Shown here in pieces: positions 8,893 to 18,021 of a stretch of 64,000 bases of DNA. Where the stretch lies: contig NZ_AP026369.1 of assembly GCF_040436365.1 (NCBI RefSeq), positions 1,117,501-1,181,500 on the forward strand, read 5' to 3'. Position 1 is the first letter of the stretch. Each line of letters opens with the position of its first letter. A model generated the notes under the pieces. That model ran no database searches. It had not been told where the DNA came from and saw only the letters and a list, made by a program, of their open reading frames with translations. The stretch is from Hydrogenimonas sp. SS33 (lineage in GTDB: Bacteria > Campylobacterota > Campylobacteria > Campylobacterales > Hydrogenimonadaceae). The translations under genes and the position numbers were made by a program.

Positions 8893-9589
8893 ACCGTTAT
8901 GTACCATATGCGCCAGGGGGGGATCCAAGGGCGTCAAAAACAAAAATATCCGCCCGATCGCGGGAAAGCCCATGATAGGCTATACCATTGAACAGGCCAG
9001 ACAGAGCGGACTTTTCGACCATGTGGTCGTCAGTACCGACTCGGATGCTATTGCCGAAACCGCGGAAGAATATGGTGCGGAAGTTTTTTTCCGGCGCTCC
9101 GAGGAGCTCTCTTCAGATACAGCGGGGAAGCTCGATGTCATCAAAGATGCTTTTCTCCGCTCGGAAGAGTATTACGGAACCCGCTTCGAAGCCATTGTGG
9201 ACCTGGATGCGACTTCTCCCCTCAGAGATACAAAAGATATTCTGGAAGCATGGCGCATTTTTACCGAAGGAGATTTCGAAAACCTTATTACCGCCATGCC
9301 TTCGCGAAGAAGTCCCTATTTCAACCTGATTGAAGTAACACCGGACGGAAATGTAACACTTTCGAAAAAACTTGAAAAGCAGATAGTCAGACGTCAGGAT
9401 GCTCCGAAAACCTACGATATGAACGCTTCCATCTACATCTGGAAACGTCGTGCACTTTTGCAGAACGACTCCCTTTTTTTACCAAAAACCGGACTCTACG
9501 TGATGCCCGAAGAACGTTCTATAGATATCGATTCGGAACTGGATTTTGAGTTCGTCGAATTTTTAATGAGGAAAAAAAATGCTCGATAG
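8882..9589 (+). CDS. legF: CMP-legionaminic acid synthetase (LegF/PtmB)
   Basis: 235 residues from the ATG at 8882, chosen because it gives the family N-terminus SDKPLCTICARGGSKGVKNK and sits behind GAAAGGA inside the end of ptmF; an ATG at 8846 is too far upstream. The enzyme activates legionaminic acid with CTP for use by a glycosyltransferase. ARGGSKGVKNKN is the CTP-binding loop of NeuA/PtmB cytidylyltransferases; VVSTDSDAIAETAEEYGAEV and LDATSPLRDTKDI are further conserved blocks, and the D-x-D near the end (IDIDSELDFE) is the metal site. It overlaps ptmA by eleven bases. Confidence 0.87.
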   Translation: MSDKPLCTICARGGSKGVKNKNIRPIAGKPMIGYTIEQARQSGLFDHVVVSTDSDAIAETAEEYGAEVFFRRSEELSSDTAGKLDVIKDAFLRSEEYYGTRFEAIVDLDATSPLRDTKDILEAWRIFTEGDFENLITAMPSRRSPYFNLIEVTPDGNVTLSKKLEKQIVRRQDAPKTYDMNASIYIWKRRALLQNDSLFLPKTGLYVMPEERSIDIDSELDFEFVEFLMRKKNAR

Positions 9590-10355
9590 CAAAGTTGTGG
9601 TCATAACCGGCGGTGCCGGCCTAATCGGAAAAGAATTCGCCCGGGCAGTAACCGGGAGCGGAGGCGTAGCAGTCATCGCCGATATCGACAAAGCCGCTGC
9701 CGAAAATGCACGGAAAGAGATAATGGAAAATCTTTCCGACATCAAAGGGGACGTTGCAGCCGTCGAACTTGACATTACCTCCGAAGCCTCCCTGCAAAAC
9801 TGTATCGAAGAACTGGATCGTCGTTACGGCCATATCGATGGACTCGTCAACAATGCCTATCCTCGCAACAAAAACTACGGCAACCATTTCTTCGACGTAA
9901 AATATGAAGATTTCGTGGAAAATGTAGGGCTTAACCTGGGAGGCTACTTCCTTACATCCCAGCAATTCGCTTTGTATTTCAAAAAACAGGGGTACGGCAA
10001 TATCGTGAACATTTCATCCATCTACGGAGTGATCGCGCCCAAATTCGACATTTATCATGGCACCTCCATGACGGTACCCGTAGAATACGCCGCTATCAAA
10101 TCGGCACTCATACACCTGACCAGGTATATGGCCAAATATTTCAAAGGTGAAAACATACGTGTCAACGCTATCAGCCCCGGTGGAATATTGGACAACCAAC
10201 CACGGCCTTTTCTGGATGCTTATGCAAAAGAGTGTATGACCAAAGGCATGCTGGACAAAAGCGACCTCAACGGCACGCTTCTTTTTCTTCTCAGTGACAT
10301 GAGCCGTCATATCACGGGGCAGAATATCATAGTAGATGACGGGTTTACTTTATGA
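9579..10355 (+). CDS. ptmA: PtmA-like short-chain dehydrogenase
   Basis: 258 residues, classical SDR. The cofactor loop VITGGAGLIGKEFARAV is at residues 7–23, NNAYPRNK replaces the usual NNAG, and the active site has SSIYG followed by YAAIK (Y-x-x-x-K). ISPGGI and a C-terminal GQNIIVDDGFTL complete the fold. It belongs to the PtmA group found with flagellin-glycan and legionaminic genes, where with PtmF it is placed in the amino-sugar precursor branch. The ATG lies inside the end of legF. The stop overlaps the following acetyltransferase start in ATGA. It closes the recognisable legionaminic block. Confidence 0.83.
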   Translation: MLDSKVVVITGGAGLIGKEFARAVTGSGGVAVIADIDKAAAENARKEIMENLSDIKGDVAAVELDITSEASLQNCIEELDRRYGHIDGLVNNAYPRNKNYGNHFFDVKYEDFVENVGLNLGGYFLTSQQFALYFKKQGYGNIVNISSIYGVIAPKFDIYHGTSMTVPVEYAAIKSALIHLTRYMAKYFKGENIRVNAISPGGILDNQPRPFLDAYAKECMTKGMLDKSDLNGTLLFLLSDMSRHITGQNIIVDDGFTL

Positions 10356-10909
10356 TTGATACAATAAAATCCTTTTTTTCGAAATGGTCTTTCGATATCA
10401 GGGCTGACCGCATTGGCCCCGACTGCCCTTTTACACACTGGTATCTCCATTTCAAACCGCGAATGAAAAAACTTTGCAAAAAAAAATTTAAATATTTCGC
10501 CGATAGTGCGGAGTTCAGAGCAGGTGCATACGCGATTACCTGTTCCAAAATTTCCATTGGAGAAAATGTCGTCATAAGGCCCCAAACGATGTTATTCGCA
10601 GACCCGAGAAGTGACCAGGAAGGTTATATCATAATTGAAAAAGATGTTTTGATCGGATCCGGTGTTCATATATATGTTGCCAATCATAAATTCGGCGAGC
10701 AAAAAAATATCATTGAGCAAGGCCACCAGAGAGCAAAAAACGTTATTTTGAAAGAAGGTAGCTGGATTGGAGCGAATGCAATCATACTTCCGGGAGTTAC
10801 CATCGGGAAAAACGCGGTCATAGGTGCGGGAAGTATCGTTACAAAAAGCATACCGGACGGAGAAGTTTGGGCGGGCAATCCGGCAAGAATGATAAAAAAC
10901 AAATCCTGA
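10352..10909 (+). CDS. Hexapeptide-repeat acetyltransferase (WbbJ/maltose-acetyltransferase type)
   Basis: 185 residues. Left-handed beta-helix repeats fill the C-terminal two thirds (ISIGENVVIRPQTMLF, IIIEKDVLIGSGVHIYVANH, IILPGVTIGKNAVIGAGSIV), ending in the family's GNPARMI motif. VANHKFG supplies the catalytic histidine position. An N-terminal basic stretch (about residues 30–50) may be peripheral. The likely role is O- or N-acetylation of a sugar in this locus; the tight coupling to ptmA (ATGA) suggests the legionaminic residue itself or its neighbour, which is inference. The gene is AT-richer than the legionaminic block and introduces the less typical segment that follows. Confidence 0.72.
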   Translation: MIDTIKSFFSKWSFDIRADRIGPDCPFTHWYLHFKPRMKKLCKKKFKYFADSAEFRAGAYAITCSKISIGENVVIRPQTMLFADPRSDQEGYIIIEKDVLIGSGVHIYVANHKFGEQKNIIEQGHQRAKNVILKEGSWIGANAIILPGVTIGKNAVIGAGSIVTKSIPDGEVWAGNPARMIKNKS

Positions 10910-12084
10910 TGTCGTACTTTGTCAAATCTCTCTTGTTTTTCTTTACGAACCTGTTTAGAGAACGCAAATATGATATTGTTTTTTATTATCCATGCCATTT
11001 CAATCGGGGAGACGATTCCCAAAATATCTATTTCAAACACTTTTTTCACATCTGCGATCAGAAAGGAATAAAATATATAGTTTTCGAAGAGCCTGATTTA
11101 TCGAAAAATCATCCCAGAAATTCCGATGCTGTGCCTTTTGACTTCCCTCTTTTGACCATCCTTTTACTAAGAAAACTTATCAATATCGAGAAATTCGAAT
11201 CTTTCGAGCATCGGGAATGGTTTATCGCAAAGATCCTCAAGCCTCTGTTTTTCAGGAAATTTACTTTCAATAATTATATAGTCTTATCCAACAGCATGAT
11301 GGGTTTTTTCCGGGGATTGGAAAAAGAGGCCAGGCTTTTTGATTATCAGCATGGCGTTATAACATCCAGCCACAGGGGATATGTTTCTGAAAACCATGAA
11401 GCGGCAAATCATCTCAAACTCAATGATGCAAATGTCTTGGTGTACGGAAAAGGTTTTGCGCAAGTCTTGCGGAATGCCGTTACAGACAGTTATTTTGATT
11501 CTCATGTGTTTGCCATAGGAAACAATCTGCAGGGAAAATTCAAAAATCACTCCGGCAAAAGGAATATACTTTTTTCTCTACAGTTTGCCGACCCGAACCC
11601 TGTTTTAAATCAAGAACAGATGAGAATCATCTTGAATTTTTTTGAAACAAACCCAAATTTTTTCATATCAAACGGGATCAATATCCTCATGAAACACCAT
11701 CCCCGTTTTCAGAATGATATAGATGTCAGCCCATTGGAAAAATTTGAGTTTACGTCTTTTTTTTACGGTACTCTCTTTGAAGGCTTAAATGAAAGCTTTT
11801 TGCATATCACACTACATTCTACGACTACTTTCGAGGCTGCCTCTGTAGGGGTCCCGACCCTTTTGCTTAAAAACAGCCTCTTGAACCCGGATTTTTTTAT
11901 AAAAGACTATAACTACCCGTTAGGAACCCTTGACGGAGAGCAGATTGTTGAAAAAATCGGGGCTTACCTTAGAAATAAAACACTTTATCAACAAGATGCA
12001 AAACATCTTTTCGAATGGTACAAAAACTTTTATTCATCTTTCAATGACGATATGTTCTTAGGGCTGCTGAAAGGTACGAAATGA
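10909..12084 (+). CDS. Unclassified GT-B-like protein, candidate nonulosonate transferase
   Basis: 391 residues from the ATG at 10909 (TGATG overlap). I do not recognise a named family. It has no signal peptide; the first 15 residues are hydrophobic. Three motifs suggest a two-domain GT-B transferase of the sort that uses CMP-sugars or glycerol-type donors: DYQHGVI near residue 145, KHHPRF near 263, and HSTTTFEAASVGVPTLLL near 304–321, the last matching the donor-binding EAxxxGxP helix. It directly follows the CMP-legionaminate genes, so a role in transferring legionaminic acid is a reasonable hypothesis. The gene is very AT-rich (17 G+C in bases 11221–11280), unlike its upstream neighbours, which suggests separate acquisition. 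Confidence 0.5.
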   Translation: MSYFVKSLLFFFTNLFRERKYDIVFYYPCHFNRGDDSQNIYFKHFFHICDQKGIKYIVFEEPDLSKNHPRNSDAVPFDFPLLTILLLRKLINIEKFESFEHREWFIAKILKPLFFRKFTFNNYIVLSNSMMGFFRGLEKEARLFDYQHGVITSSHRGYVSENHEAANHLKLNDANVLVYGKGFAQVLRNAVTDSYFDSHVFAIGNNLQGKFKNHSGKRNILFSLQFADPNPVLNQEQMRIILNFFETNPNFFISNGINILMKHHPRFQNDIDVSPLEKFEFTSFFYGTLFEGLNESFLHITLHSTTTFEAASVGVPTLLLKNSLLNPDFFIKDYNYPLGTLDGEQIVEKIGAYLRNKTLYQQDAKHLFEWYKNFYSSFNDDMFLGLLKGTK

Positions 12085-13145
12085 AAAAAATAAAAATTTT
12101 CCTGGGCGCTTACATCAACTCAATAAATGCACAGAATCTCAATTGCAGATCACTGACTGAGCATCTTGACAAAAAGCGTTTTGAAATATATACCCTTACA
12201 CTCTTTTCCGGAGAACTCGACACTCCCCATATCGAAGGCGTAAAATACTTCAATTGCTTCCGACCTCACAAAATATCCAAATATATCGGTTATTTATGGG
12301 GCATAATAAATTGCGATATTGCATATCTACCCAAAGGTGAGATATGCCGCTGGAACAAATTCTGGGTCAAACTTCTCCGAAAGAAAAGCTTCAAAACCGT
12401 GGAGGGCATCTATGGCGACGACATGATGAAACAGTTTTCCGACAGCGGTATAGATTACGGGAAATTTCTGGAAAGCAAAGAGGGATATGACAAAGTTTAC
12501 TCCATTACCGACTTTTTGAGAAAATACAATTATCGTCGGCACGGCATGGAAAGTGAAAAGAGAATTCTTTATCTCGGAACGGATACAGAATGTTTTTTGA
12601 ATGAGCAGGAAAAAACAGGAAAGCTGGAAAATATCATTTTCATAGGGCGCCTGAAAGAAAGAAAGGGAGTTTTTGATTTTCTTCACATTGCCGAAACATT
12701 TCCGCAGTTGAATTTTTTCATGGCCGGTGAGGGTGAAGATCGTGACAGGATCGAAAAGCTTATCCGGGAAAGAGGGATGAACAACGTTACTCTTCTGGGA
12801 TCATTGACTCATGAGAAATTGGCGGATATCCTCAAAACGATGGATCTGCACCTCTTCCCCTCCAGATCGGAAGGATTTCCGAAAGTCACTCTCGAAACGG
12901 CGGCAGCGGGCGTGCCGTCTCTCGTCTATTCCGATTACGGAGCCGAAGAATGGATCACCGATCACGAAAACGGGTTTGTCGTAGATACGTTGGACGAGAT
13001 GGAAAATACGGTCCGGGAACTGGCAGACAACCCCGAGCTTCTTAAAAAAACCTCCAAAAACGCCGTTGAACTCGCGAAACGATTTGACTGGAAAGTCGTT
13101 ATCAAAGACTGGGAAAATGTAATTGAAGAACTTTATCAAAGGTAG
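12081..13145 (+). CDS. Glycosyltransferase family 4
   Basis: 354 residues, GT-B fold. The C-terminal half is clearly GT4: NIIFIGRLKERKGVFDFL around residues 193–210, MAGEGEDRD, and LFPSRSEGFPKVTLETAA with the E-x7-E donor motif near 257–274, then GVPSLVYSDYGAEEWI. The N-terminal acceptor domain is unusual in sequence and lacks the common GG loop. It adds one sugar of the repeat unit; donor and linkage cannot be read. ATGA overlap with the upstream gene, and its 3' end overlaps the flippase start by about 23 bases. Confidence 0.8.
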   Translation: MKKIKIFLGAYINSINAQNLNCRSLTEHLDKKRFEIYTLTLFSGELDTPHIEGVKYFNCFRPHKISKYIGYLWGIINCDIAYLPKGEICRWNKFWVKLLRKKSFKTVEGIYGDDMMKQFSDSGIDYGKFLESKEGYDKVYSITDFLRKYNYRRHGMESEKRILYLGTDTECFLNEQEKTGKLENIIFIGRLKERKGVFDFLHIAETFPQLNFFMAGEGEDRDRIEKLIRERGMNNVTLLGSLTHEKLADILKTMDLHLFPSRSEGFPKVTLETAAAGVPSLVYSDYGAEEWITDHENGFVVDTLDEMENTVRELADNPELLKKTSKNAVELAKRFDWKVVIKDWENVIEELYQR

Positions 13146-14448
13146 GCTCCAACCCTACAAAAAATTTCTGGGCAATGTCAGCGTCGTTTTGGTCGCAAAT
13201 GTCATCAAAATCGCTCTCGGCGTTGTGCTGATCCCTATTTATGTCCGCTACATCACTCCAGGTGATCTGGGTAAATTCGACCTGATCATGAGTGCCGTCC
13301 CCATTCTCAACCAGATCATCTCCATGGGGCTGACGAACAGCATCAACAAATTCTATCTGGCCGGTCACAATAGGGCCTATCTGGTCTACATACAGAAAAA
13401 GCTTGTCCGACACACACTGCTGCTCAGCGGCATGCTTCTTCTGATCTATCTTTTGACATATACCTACTCCCGTCATTTCATAAGTTTTTCCATCTTTCTG
13501 CTCGCTTTGAGTCTGTTGGTTCTCGAAAATGCCTCTGTCGTACAACTCAGAATCTATGCGCTTCATGAAAACTTCAAGCGAAGCTCTACGGTCTCCATCG
13601 TCAAAGATCTTATCCGGTATACCTCGCTCATCCTTCTGGTACTGTTCATGGAAGACAAACTGCTGGCGCTGTTTCTTGGAAATCTCGTTTCCTGGGCCTA
13701 TCTGTTTTTCCAGACCCGCAAAGACAACAAAGTATATCTCGGGGGATCTGCGAAGTTGACGGAAGAGCAGATTGCGGAGCTGAAAGCCTATGCCTTTCCT
13801 CTTCTGTTCCTCGGACTTTCCGGCTTTTTCTATCTGTCCCTGGACCGTATTATGGTCGGTATGTTCGCCGATTCAATCGACCAGGTCGGATATTTGGGGA
13901 TTGCCCAGCGTTTCACGACCGTTCTCGCCCTCGGCCTGGGAAGCATAGGAACGGTTTTGGGCATACGAATGTTCAAGACGGATAATCTTCCCGAACTTTT
14001 GAAAATCCAGAACAGGTATATACTTTTTCTCGCCCTGCTCATAACGGCGACCCTTTTCGGTTACATTCTTTTCAAGAAATGGGTGATTCACTTTCTTTTG
14101 ACAGATAGATACGAAGCAGCCTTTCCCATCGGAATATTGCTTCTTATGTCCCTCTTCTGGAACAAAAGTCGCGAAAATGTCGAATATCTGTTCCTTGTAA
14201 AGGGAGAGACCGCCGTTATCTCCAAAATATTCGTTTTTTTTACCCTGTTGAATATGACTCTCAACTACTTCTTTATTTTAAAATACAATGCCCTGGGTGC
14301 CGTCATCGCAACGAATATAGCTTTTTTTCTCCATATGAGTGTCCTTCTTTTTATGGCACACAGGGAAAATCACAAAATCAATCTTCTTCCCTACTGGACG
14401 GGAATCGGCACCAATCTGTTTGCCGTCTTCTATTTGGCATACACCTGA
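13123..14448 (+). CDS. Wzx-like polysaccharide flippase (MOP superfamily)
   Basis: 441 residues with about twelve hydrophobic segments and no soluble domain, the pattern of MATE/MOP lipid-linked oligosaccharide flippases. The N-terminus NVSVVLVANVIKIALGVVLIPIYVRYI with a following PGDLGKFDL loop matches the polysaccharide_synt family, and MGLTNSINKFYL fits as well. It would turn undecaprenyl-linked repeat units across the inner membrane. The start is probably TTG at 13123, directly after an in-frame TAA and inside the previous gene; no strong ribosome site is visible, so coupling is likely. The next in-frame candidates are later TTG/CTG codons that would remove part of the first helix. Confidence 0.82.
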   Translation: MKNFIKGRLQPYKKFLGNVSVVLVANVIKIALGVVLIPIYVRYITPGDLGKFDLIMSAVPILNQIISMGLTNSINKFYLAGHNRAYLVYIQKKLVRHTLLLSGMLLLIYLLTYTYSRHFISFSIFLLALSLLVLENASVVQLRIYALHENFKRSSTVSIVKDLIRYTSLILLVLFMEDKLLALFLGNLVSWAYLFFQTRKDNKVYLGGSAKLTEEQIAELKAYAFPLLFLGLSGFFYLSLDRIMVGMFADSIDQVGYLGIAQRFTTVLALGLGSIGTVLGIRMFKTDNLPELLKIQNRYILFLALLITATLFGYILFKKWVIHFLLTDRYEAAFPIGILLLMSLFWNKSRENVEYLFLVKGETAVISKIFVFFTLLNMTLNYFFILKYNALGAVIATNIAFFLHMSVLLFMAHRENHKINLLPYWTGIGTNLFAVFYLAYT

Positions 14449-14568
14449 TATGGGGTTTCTATTTTTTAAAGCAATTTTCTGTTATGATCCGGGCACTCAA
14501 CTGACGGGGATCTTATTGCCGATGATCGATAGTTTCTGTTCCTACCAACAACGACGGCCTGAAGTACA
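14449..14568 (+). promoter_or_regulatory. Intergenic region with candidate internal promoter
   Basis: This 120-base gap is one of only three real breaks in the sugar operon. It holds TATGAT at 14483–14488, preceded by T/A-rich sequence (14455–14480), a plausible sigma-70 promoter without a -35. Transcription would start near 14495 and read the glycosyltransferase at 14569 and genes beyond. Confidence 0.4.
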
Positions 14569-15738
14569 ATGAAAAAAATTTATCTGCAGATCACCCCCTT
14601 TTTCCCTACGGCAAAGAGTTTCCGCGGCCCCTATATCTATGACCAGGTCAAAGCGATCGGACGCAACAGTGATTTTGAGGTTGTCGTTATCAAGACAGTT
14701 TCTCCCTATACGAAAAATTATGAAAAATCCTATATGTACGGCGGTATCCGTGTTCATTCATTCCAGGTGTATGATCTTCCTTCATCTGTTTTTCCGGGAC
14801 TGTTTCATTCTCTGAATGTAGTACGGCTGGAACGGTTCATCCGAAATGAGCTTGAAATCCCCTTTTCCGACATTGCTGTTATCCATTCCCATGTCGCCTA
14901 TCCTGCCGGGGCGCTGGCAGCAGACCTTGGCCGCAGACACGGAATCAAAAATGTCGTACAACACCACGGCCTCGATGTGATGCAGTTGACAAACGGAAGG
15001 TTGCTGCGGGGGCCTCTTCAAAAAGCCAACGAACGCTTCATCAGAAGACGTTTTCTCAAAACCGTCAACACCACAGACCTGAATATCGGGGTCAGCCGAA
15101 AAGTGATCGATGAAATCATGAAAACAGACGGTGTCCGCAATCAGAAAAGCTATGTACTCTACAACGGTGTCGACAGGGAAAAATTCTACAGACTCGATGC
15201 ATCGAAGGAGAAAGAAAGATTCGAGATCGGCTGTATCGGCAATTTCTGGCCCATCAAAGGGCAGATAACTCTTTTGAAAGCTCTGAACAAGGTAGTGAAA
15301 GCCGAAAAAACGGGAAACATTCATGTCACTTTCGTGGGAAGCGGGCCGGAACTTTCCCGTTGCCTCACATTTGTCAAAGAGCATCAACTGGAAGAGTATG
15401 TGACATTCCGTCCGGAAATCGACCATTCCCGGCTGAACGATTTTTACAACAGTTTGGACCTTTTTGTGCTGCCCTCCTATTATGAAGCACTCGGATGCGT
15501 CTACACGGAAGCTCTACAGGTCGGTGTTCCGGTCATAGCGGTAGAGGGGCAGGGCATCGAAGAACTCATCAGGGAGAAAGACAGGCCCCTCATGCTGATC
15601 GGAAAGGACGATGTCGACAAACTTTCGGAACTGATCCTCAAATGGAAGAATCTCCCCCCACATCAAAGAAGAGCCGATTACGATCTTTCCATCGACCGCT
15701 TCATTACAGATTTCCTGAAACGAGAAATTCTCCAATGA
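14569..15738 (+). CDS. Glycosyltransferase family 4
   Basis: 389 residues. GT-B fold with GT4 signatures: VLYNGVDREKFY near residues 198–209, GCIGNFWPIKGQITLLKAL near 222–240, VGSGPEL, and LPSYYEALGCVYTEALQVGVPV near 302–321 with the E-x7-E pair. The acceptor half has GPYIYDQVKAIG near the N-terminus and HSHVAYPAGALAADLG in the middle, the standard first-Rossmann pattern. It likely adds a hexose or amino sugar to the growing lipid-linked unit. The stop overlaps the following start in ATGA. Confidence 0.84.
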   Translation: MKKIYLQITPFFPTAKSFRGPYIYDQVKAIGRNSDFEVVVIKTVSPYTKNYEKSYMYGGIRVHSFQVYDLPSSVFPGLFHSLNVVRLERFIRNELEIPFSDIAVIHSHVAYPAGALAADLGRRHGIKNVVQHHGLDVMQLTNGRLLRGPLQKANERFIRRRFLKTVNTTDLNIGVSRKVIDEIMKTDGVRNQKSYVLYNGVDREKFYRLDASKEKERFEIGCIGNFWPIKGQITLLKALNKVVKAEKTGNIHVTFVGSGPELSRCLTFVKEHQLEEYVTFRPEIDHSRLNDFYNSLDLFVLPSYYEALGCVYTEALQVGVPVIAVEGQGIEELIREKDRPLMLIGKDDVDKLSELILKWKNLPPHQRRADYDLSIDRFITDFLKREILQ

Positions 15739-16949
15739 TTCGATATTATATTCACTACGGCGTCATCGCCTACTGGGTTTTGCTTCTCTTGATCAATGCC
15801 GCACGGCTACGCGCCTATATTCCCGTATCTGCCAACCTCAGTTACGTCTTTCTCGGGATTTCCCTCCTGTTTTCGGTAGCTATACTGCTGAAAAACCCCA
15901 AAATACTTGCGGACAGAGCCTTTATGGTCCTTTGGCTGGTGCTGCTGTACAGCCTGTTCTACTACATACTGTTTGATCAGAGTTACAACGGCATGCTCTA
16001 TCTGGCGGCCAAAACCGCAACATTCCTGATGATTGCGGTCAACCTCTATTACGGTTACGACTATCTGATAGAAAATTTCATGGACATTGTCATACGGATC
16101 GGTTTTGCGGTTCTCGTCGTAGGAGTATTGATCAACACCTCCTATTTCGGAGGCCGCTATACAGGGCCGTTCGGCAATCCCAATTCACTGGGTTGGCTCT
16201 CCTCCCTGCTCTTCGGCCTCACCTATCTTGGGAAAAAGCAGTCCCCGAAAACCTATGCCATGCTTCTTTTTCTGCTGGCTATGGTTATGATGAGCGGTTC
16301 AAGGGCTTCGATGGGCGGAGTCGTACTCGCCATTCTGCTCAAAGGACGATTGACGCCGAAAAAAATATTTATTCTTGCTTTCGGTATCGCCATGCTCTTT
16401 GCACTGCAGAATGTAGCATCCCATTTCGGTGTTACAACGGGTCTGGACCGAATTATAAAATCGGAGAAAAACAATCGCCTTCTGTCAGGACGGGCTTCGG
16501 AATATGCACTTGGCATTCTCACCGTCAAAGAGGCGCCCATCACGGGACACGGTCTCGACAAATACGCCTATATTTCCGAACGCATTCTCAGAATTTCCGG
16601 TATTTTGAGGAAAGACCCCAACTTTGTCGGAAACCCGCATAACTCTTTTATTGCCATGTTTGTCATGTACGGTATTCCGATAGGGCTCCTGGTCTTTCTT
16701 ACACTGGTGCTCTATATTCTAAAAGTGGCCTTCAGCGGTATCGACAGAAAAGATTTACTGTTTGCCGTTCTTTTCTCTTTTATTGCGGCTACTTTCGAAT
16801 CGTATCTTTTCGGTGTCAGCGGTTTTGAAGGCCTCATTTTCTGGATGGCACTACCTATGTCGCTGATGTATATTGAAAAAAAACAGGCCTGTAAAACCAT
16901 CAAATCCGAGGAAAAAGAAATTGCACTACCGAATCATCAAAACTACTGA
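15735..16949 (+). CDS. O-antigen ligase/polymerase (Wzy/WaaL family)
   Basis: 404 residues from the ATG at 15735 (ATGA overlap); upstream in-frame codons lie inside the previous gene. About ten to twelve hydrophobic segments surround one larger periplasmic loop (roughly residues 230–310) that contains SGRASEYALG and GHGLDKYAYISER, followed by NPHNSFIAMFVMYGIPIGLL. The R/H-rich loop and the PHN motif are diagnostic of the Wzy_C family. It either polymerises repeat units or ligates the glycan to an acceptor; sequence alone does not separate the two. It is the only protein of this family in the window, so it is probably the polymerase of a Wzx/Wzy pathway. Confidence 0.8.
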   Translation: MIRYYIHYGVIAYWVLLLLINAARLRAYIPVSANLSYVFLGISLLFSVAILLKNPKILADRAFMVLWLVLLYSLFYYILFDQSYNGMLYLAAKTATFLMIAVNLYYGYDYLIENFMDIVIRIGFAVLVVGVLINTSYFGGRYTGPFGNPNSLGWLSSLLFGLTYLGKKQSPKTYAMLLFLLAMVMMSGSRASMGGVVLAILLKGRLTPKKIFILAFGIAMLFALQNVASHFGVTTGLDRIIKSEKNNRLLSGRASEYALGILTVKEAPITGHGLDKYAYISERILRISGILRKDPNFVGNPHNSFIAMFVMYGIPIGLLVFLTLVLYILKVAFSGIDRKDLLFAVLFSFIAATFESYLFGVSGFEGLIFWMALPMSLMYIEKKQACKTIKSEEKEIALPNHQNY

Positions 16950-18021
16950 AGACTTTTCATCCTATCGAAAACCGTGGGAGGAACTTTACGCCTCCGTTCA
17001 GGACGCAACTCCGTTCCAGTCCTATGCATGGAACCGTGAATGGTATGTCAACCGCTATTCTGACCATCCTCTTTTTATTCTTGTCATCTACCGGAACAAC
17101 CCCGAAAACCCTTCTCTTATCGCCCCCATGATGATCGACAAAAAAGGCACTTTGAGATTTATTGCGGATGGGCACACTGACTATAGTACTTTTCTCATGG
17201 AAAAAAATATCAAAATCTCCGCACGCTATGAAATTATGAAAACTTTCAAAACCGCAATAGAGAACGGCGAAGAAATACGTTCCGTGGAGATGAAAAATAT
17301 TCCTCAGAGCAACAAAGATGTTCCCCTGCTGTTCTCCCTCCTCGATTATAAAAAGATCATCTACCAAAACAACGCCGTATCCTATCTGGAATTCGTCCCC
17401 GAAAAAGATTTCATGAAATGTTTCGGACACATGACCTCCAAACAGCGGAGCGAAGTCAAAAGGGTTTTCAAAAAAAACGAATCTCTTCACTCCGCCTGGC
17501 TCCGTGCGGGGAGAGACCCGTTTCCCGAAAAAGAGATGATGGGCCTTGTCGCGTGCATGATCGATTCGGGATCCCGGGACCGGAATTTTCTCAACCCTAC
17601 TTTAATGAAAGTCATCAGGTCTCTCTATGAGAACAACCTCATGATCATTCATGAAATGAAAGATGGTGAAAACAAGACATCCTGCATGAATCTTGTTTTG
17701 AAATTTCCGAAAACCGACACCTATCTCTTATGGATCGACATCTATAACGATACCCCGTTGATCAATCTCTCTTCCTATGTTTCATTGATAAAGAGCCTGT
17801 GTGAGACAGAGAACGAAACATTCCGGATCGATTTCGGCAGGGGGCTTTATGACTATAAAATCAAAAATTTCCTGCCGGAAATCGAACTTCAGTATTCATA
17901 CTACTATGCGAAAAACGAAACCCTTTTTCTGCGCTTTCTGACAAAAACCCTTTTTCTGCTGGGTATCAAAAATTTCTACAAGAAAAACAAAACATCCATC
18001 AACAGGATTTTGCGCCGATGA
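16921..18021 (+). CDS. CelD/BcsL-type GNAT acetyltransferase (FemAB-like)
   Basis: 366 residues from TTG at 16921, preferred because GAGG lies about nine bases upstream at 16908–16911; TTG at 16873 would add sixteen residues without a ribosome site. Two GNAT-like halves are expected. Recognisable stretches are TPFQSYAWNREWY near residue 30, a hallmark of this family, a HMTSKQRSEVKRV helix near 172, and SLCETENETFRIDFGRG near the C-terminus. Such proteins acylate sugars or transfer amino acids in polysaccharide clusters; the substrate is unknown. It overlaps the ligase gene by 29 bases and the next gene by ATGA. Confidence 0.7.
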   Translation: MHYRIIKTTEDFSSYRKPWEELYASVQDATPFQSYAWNREWYVNRYSDHPLFILVIYRNNPENPSLIAPMMIDKKGTLRFIADGHTDYSTFLMEKNIKISARYEIMKTFKTAIENGEEIRSVEMKNIPQSNKDVPLLFSLLDYKKIIYQNNAVSYLEFVPEKDFMKCFGHMTSKQRSEVKRVFKKNESLHSAWLRAGRDPFPEKEMMGLVACMIDSGSRDRNFLNPTLMKVIRSLYENNLMIIHEMKDGENKTSCMNLVLKFPKTDTYLLWIDIYNDTPLINLSSYVSLIKSLCETENETFRIDFGRGLYDYKIKNFLPEIELQYSYYYAKNETLFLRFLTKTLFLLGIKNFYKKNKTSINRILRR

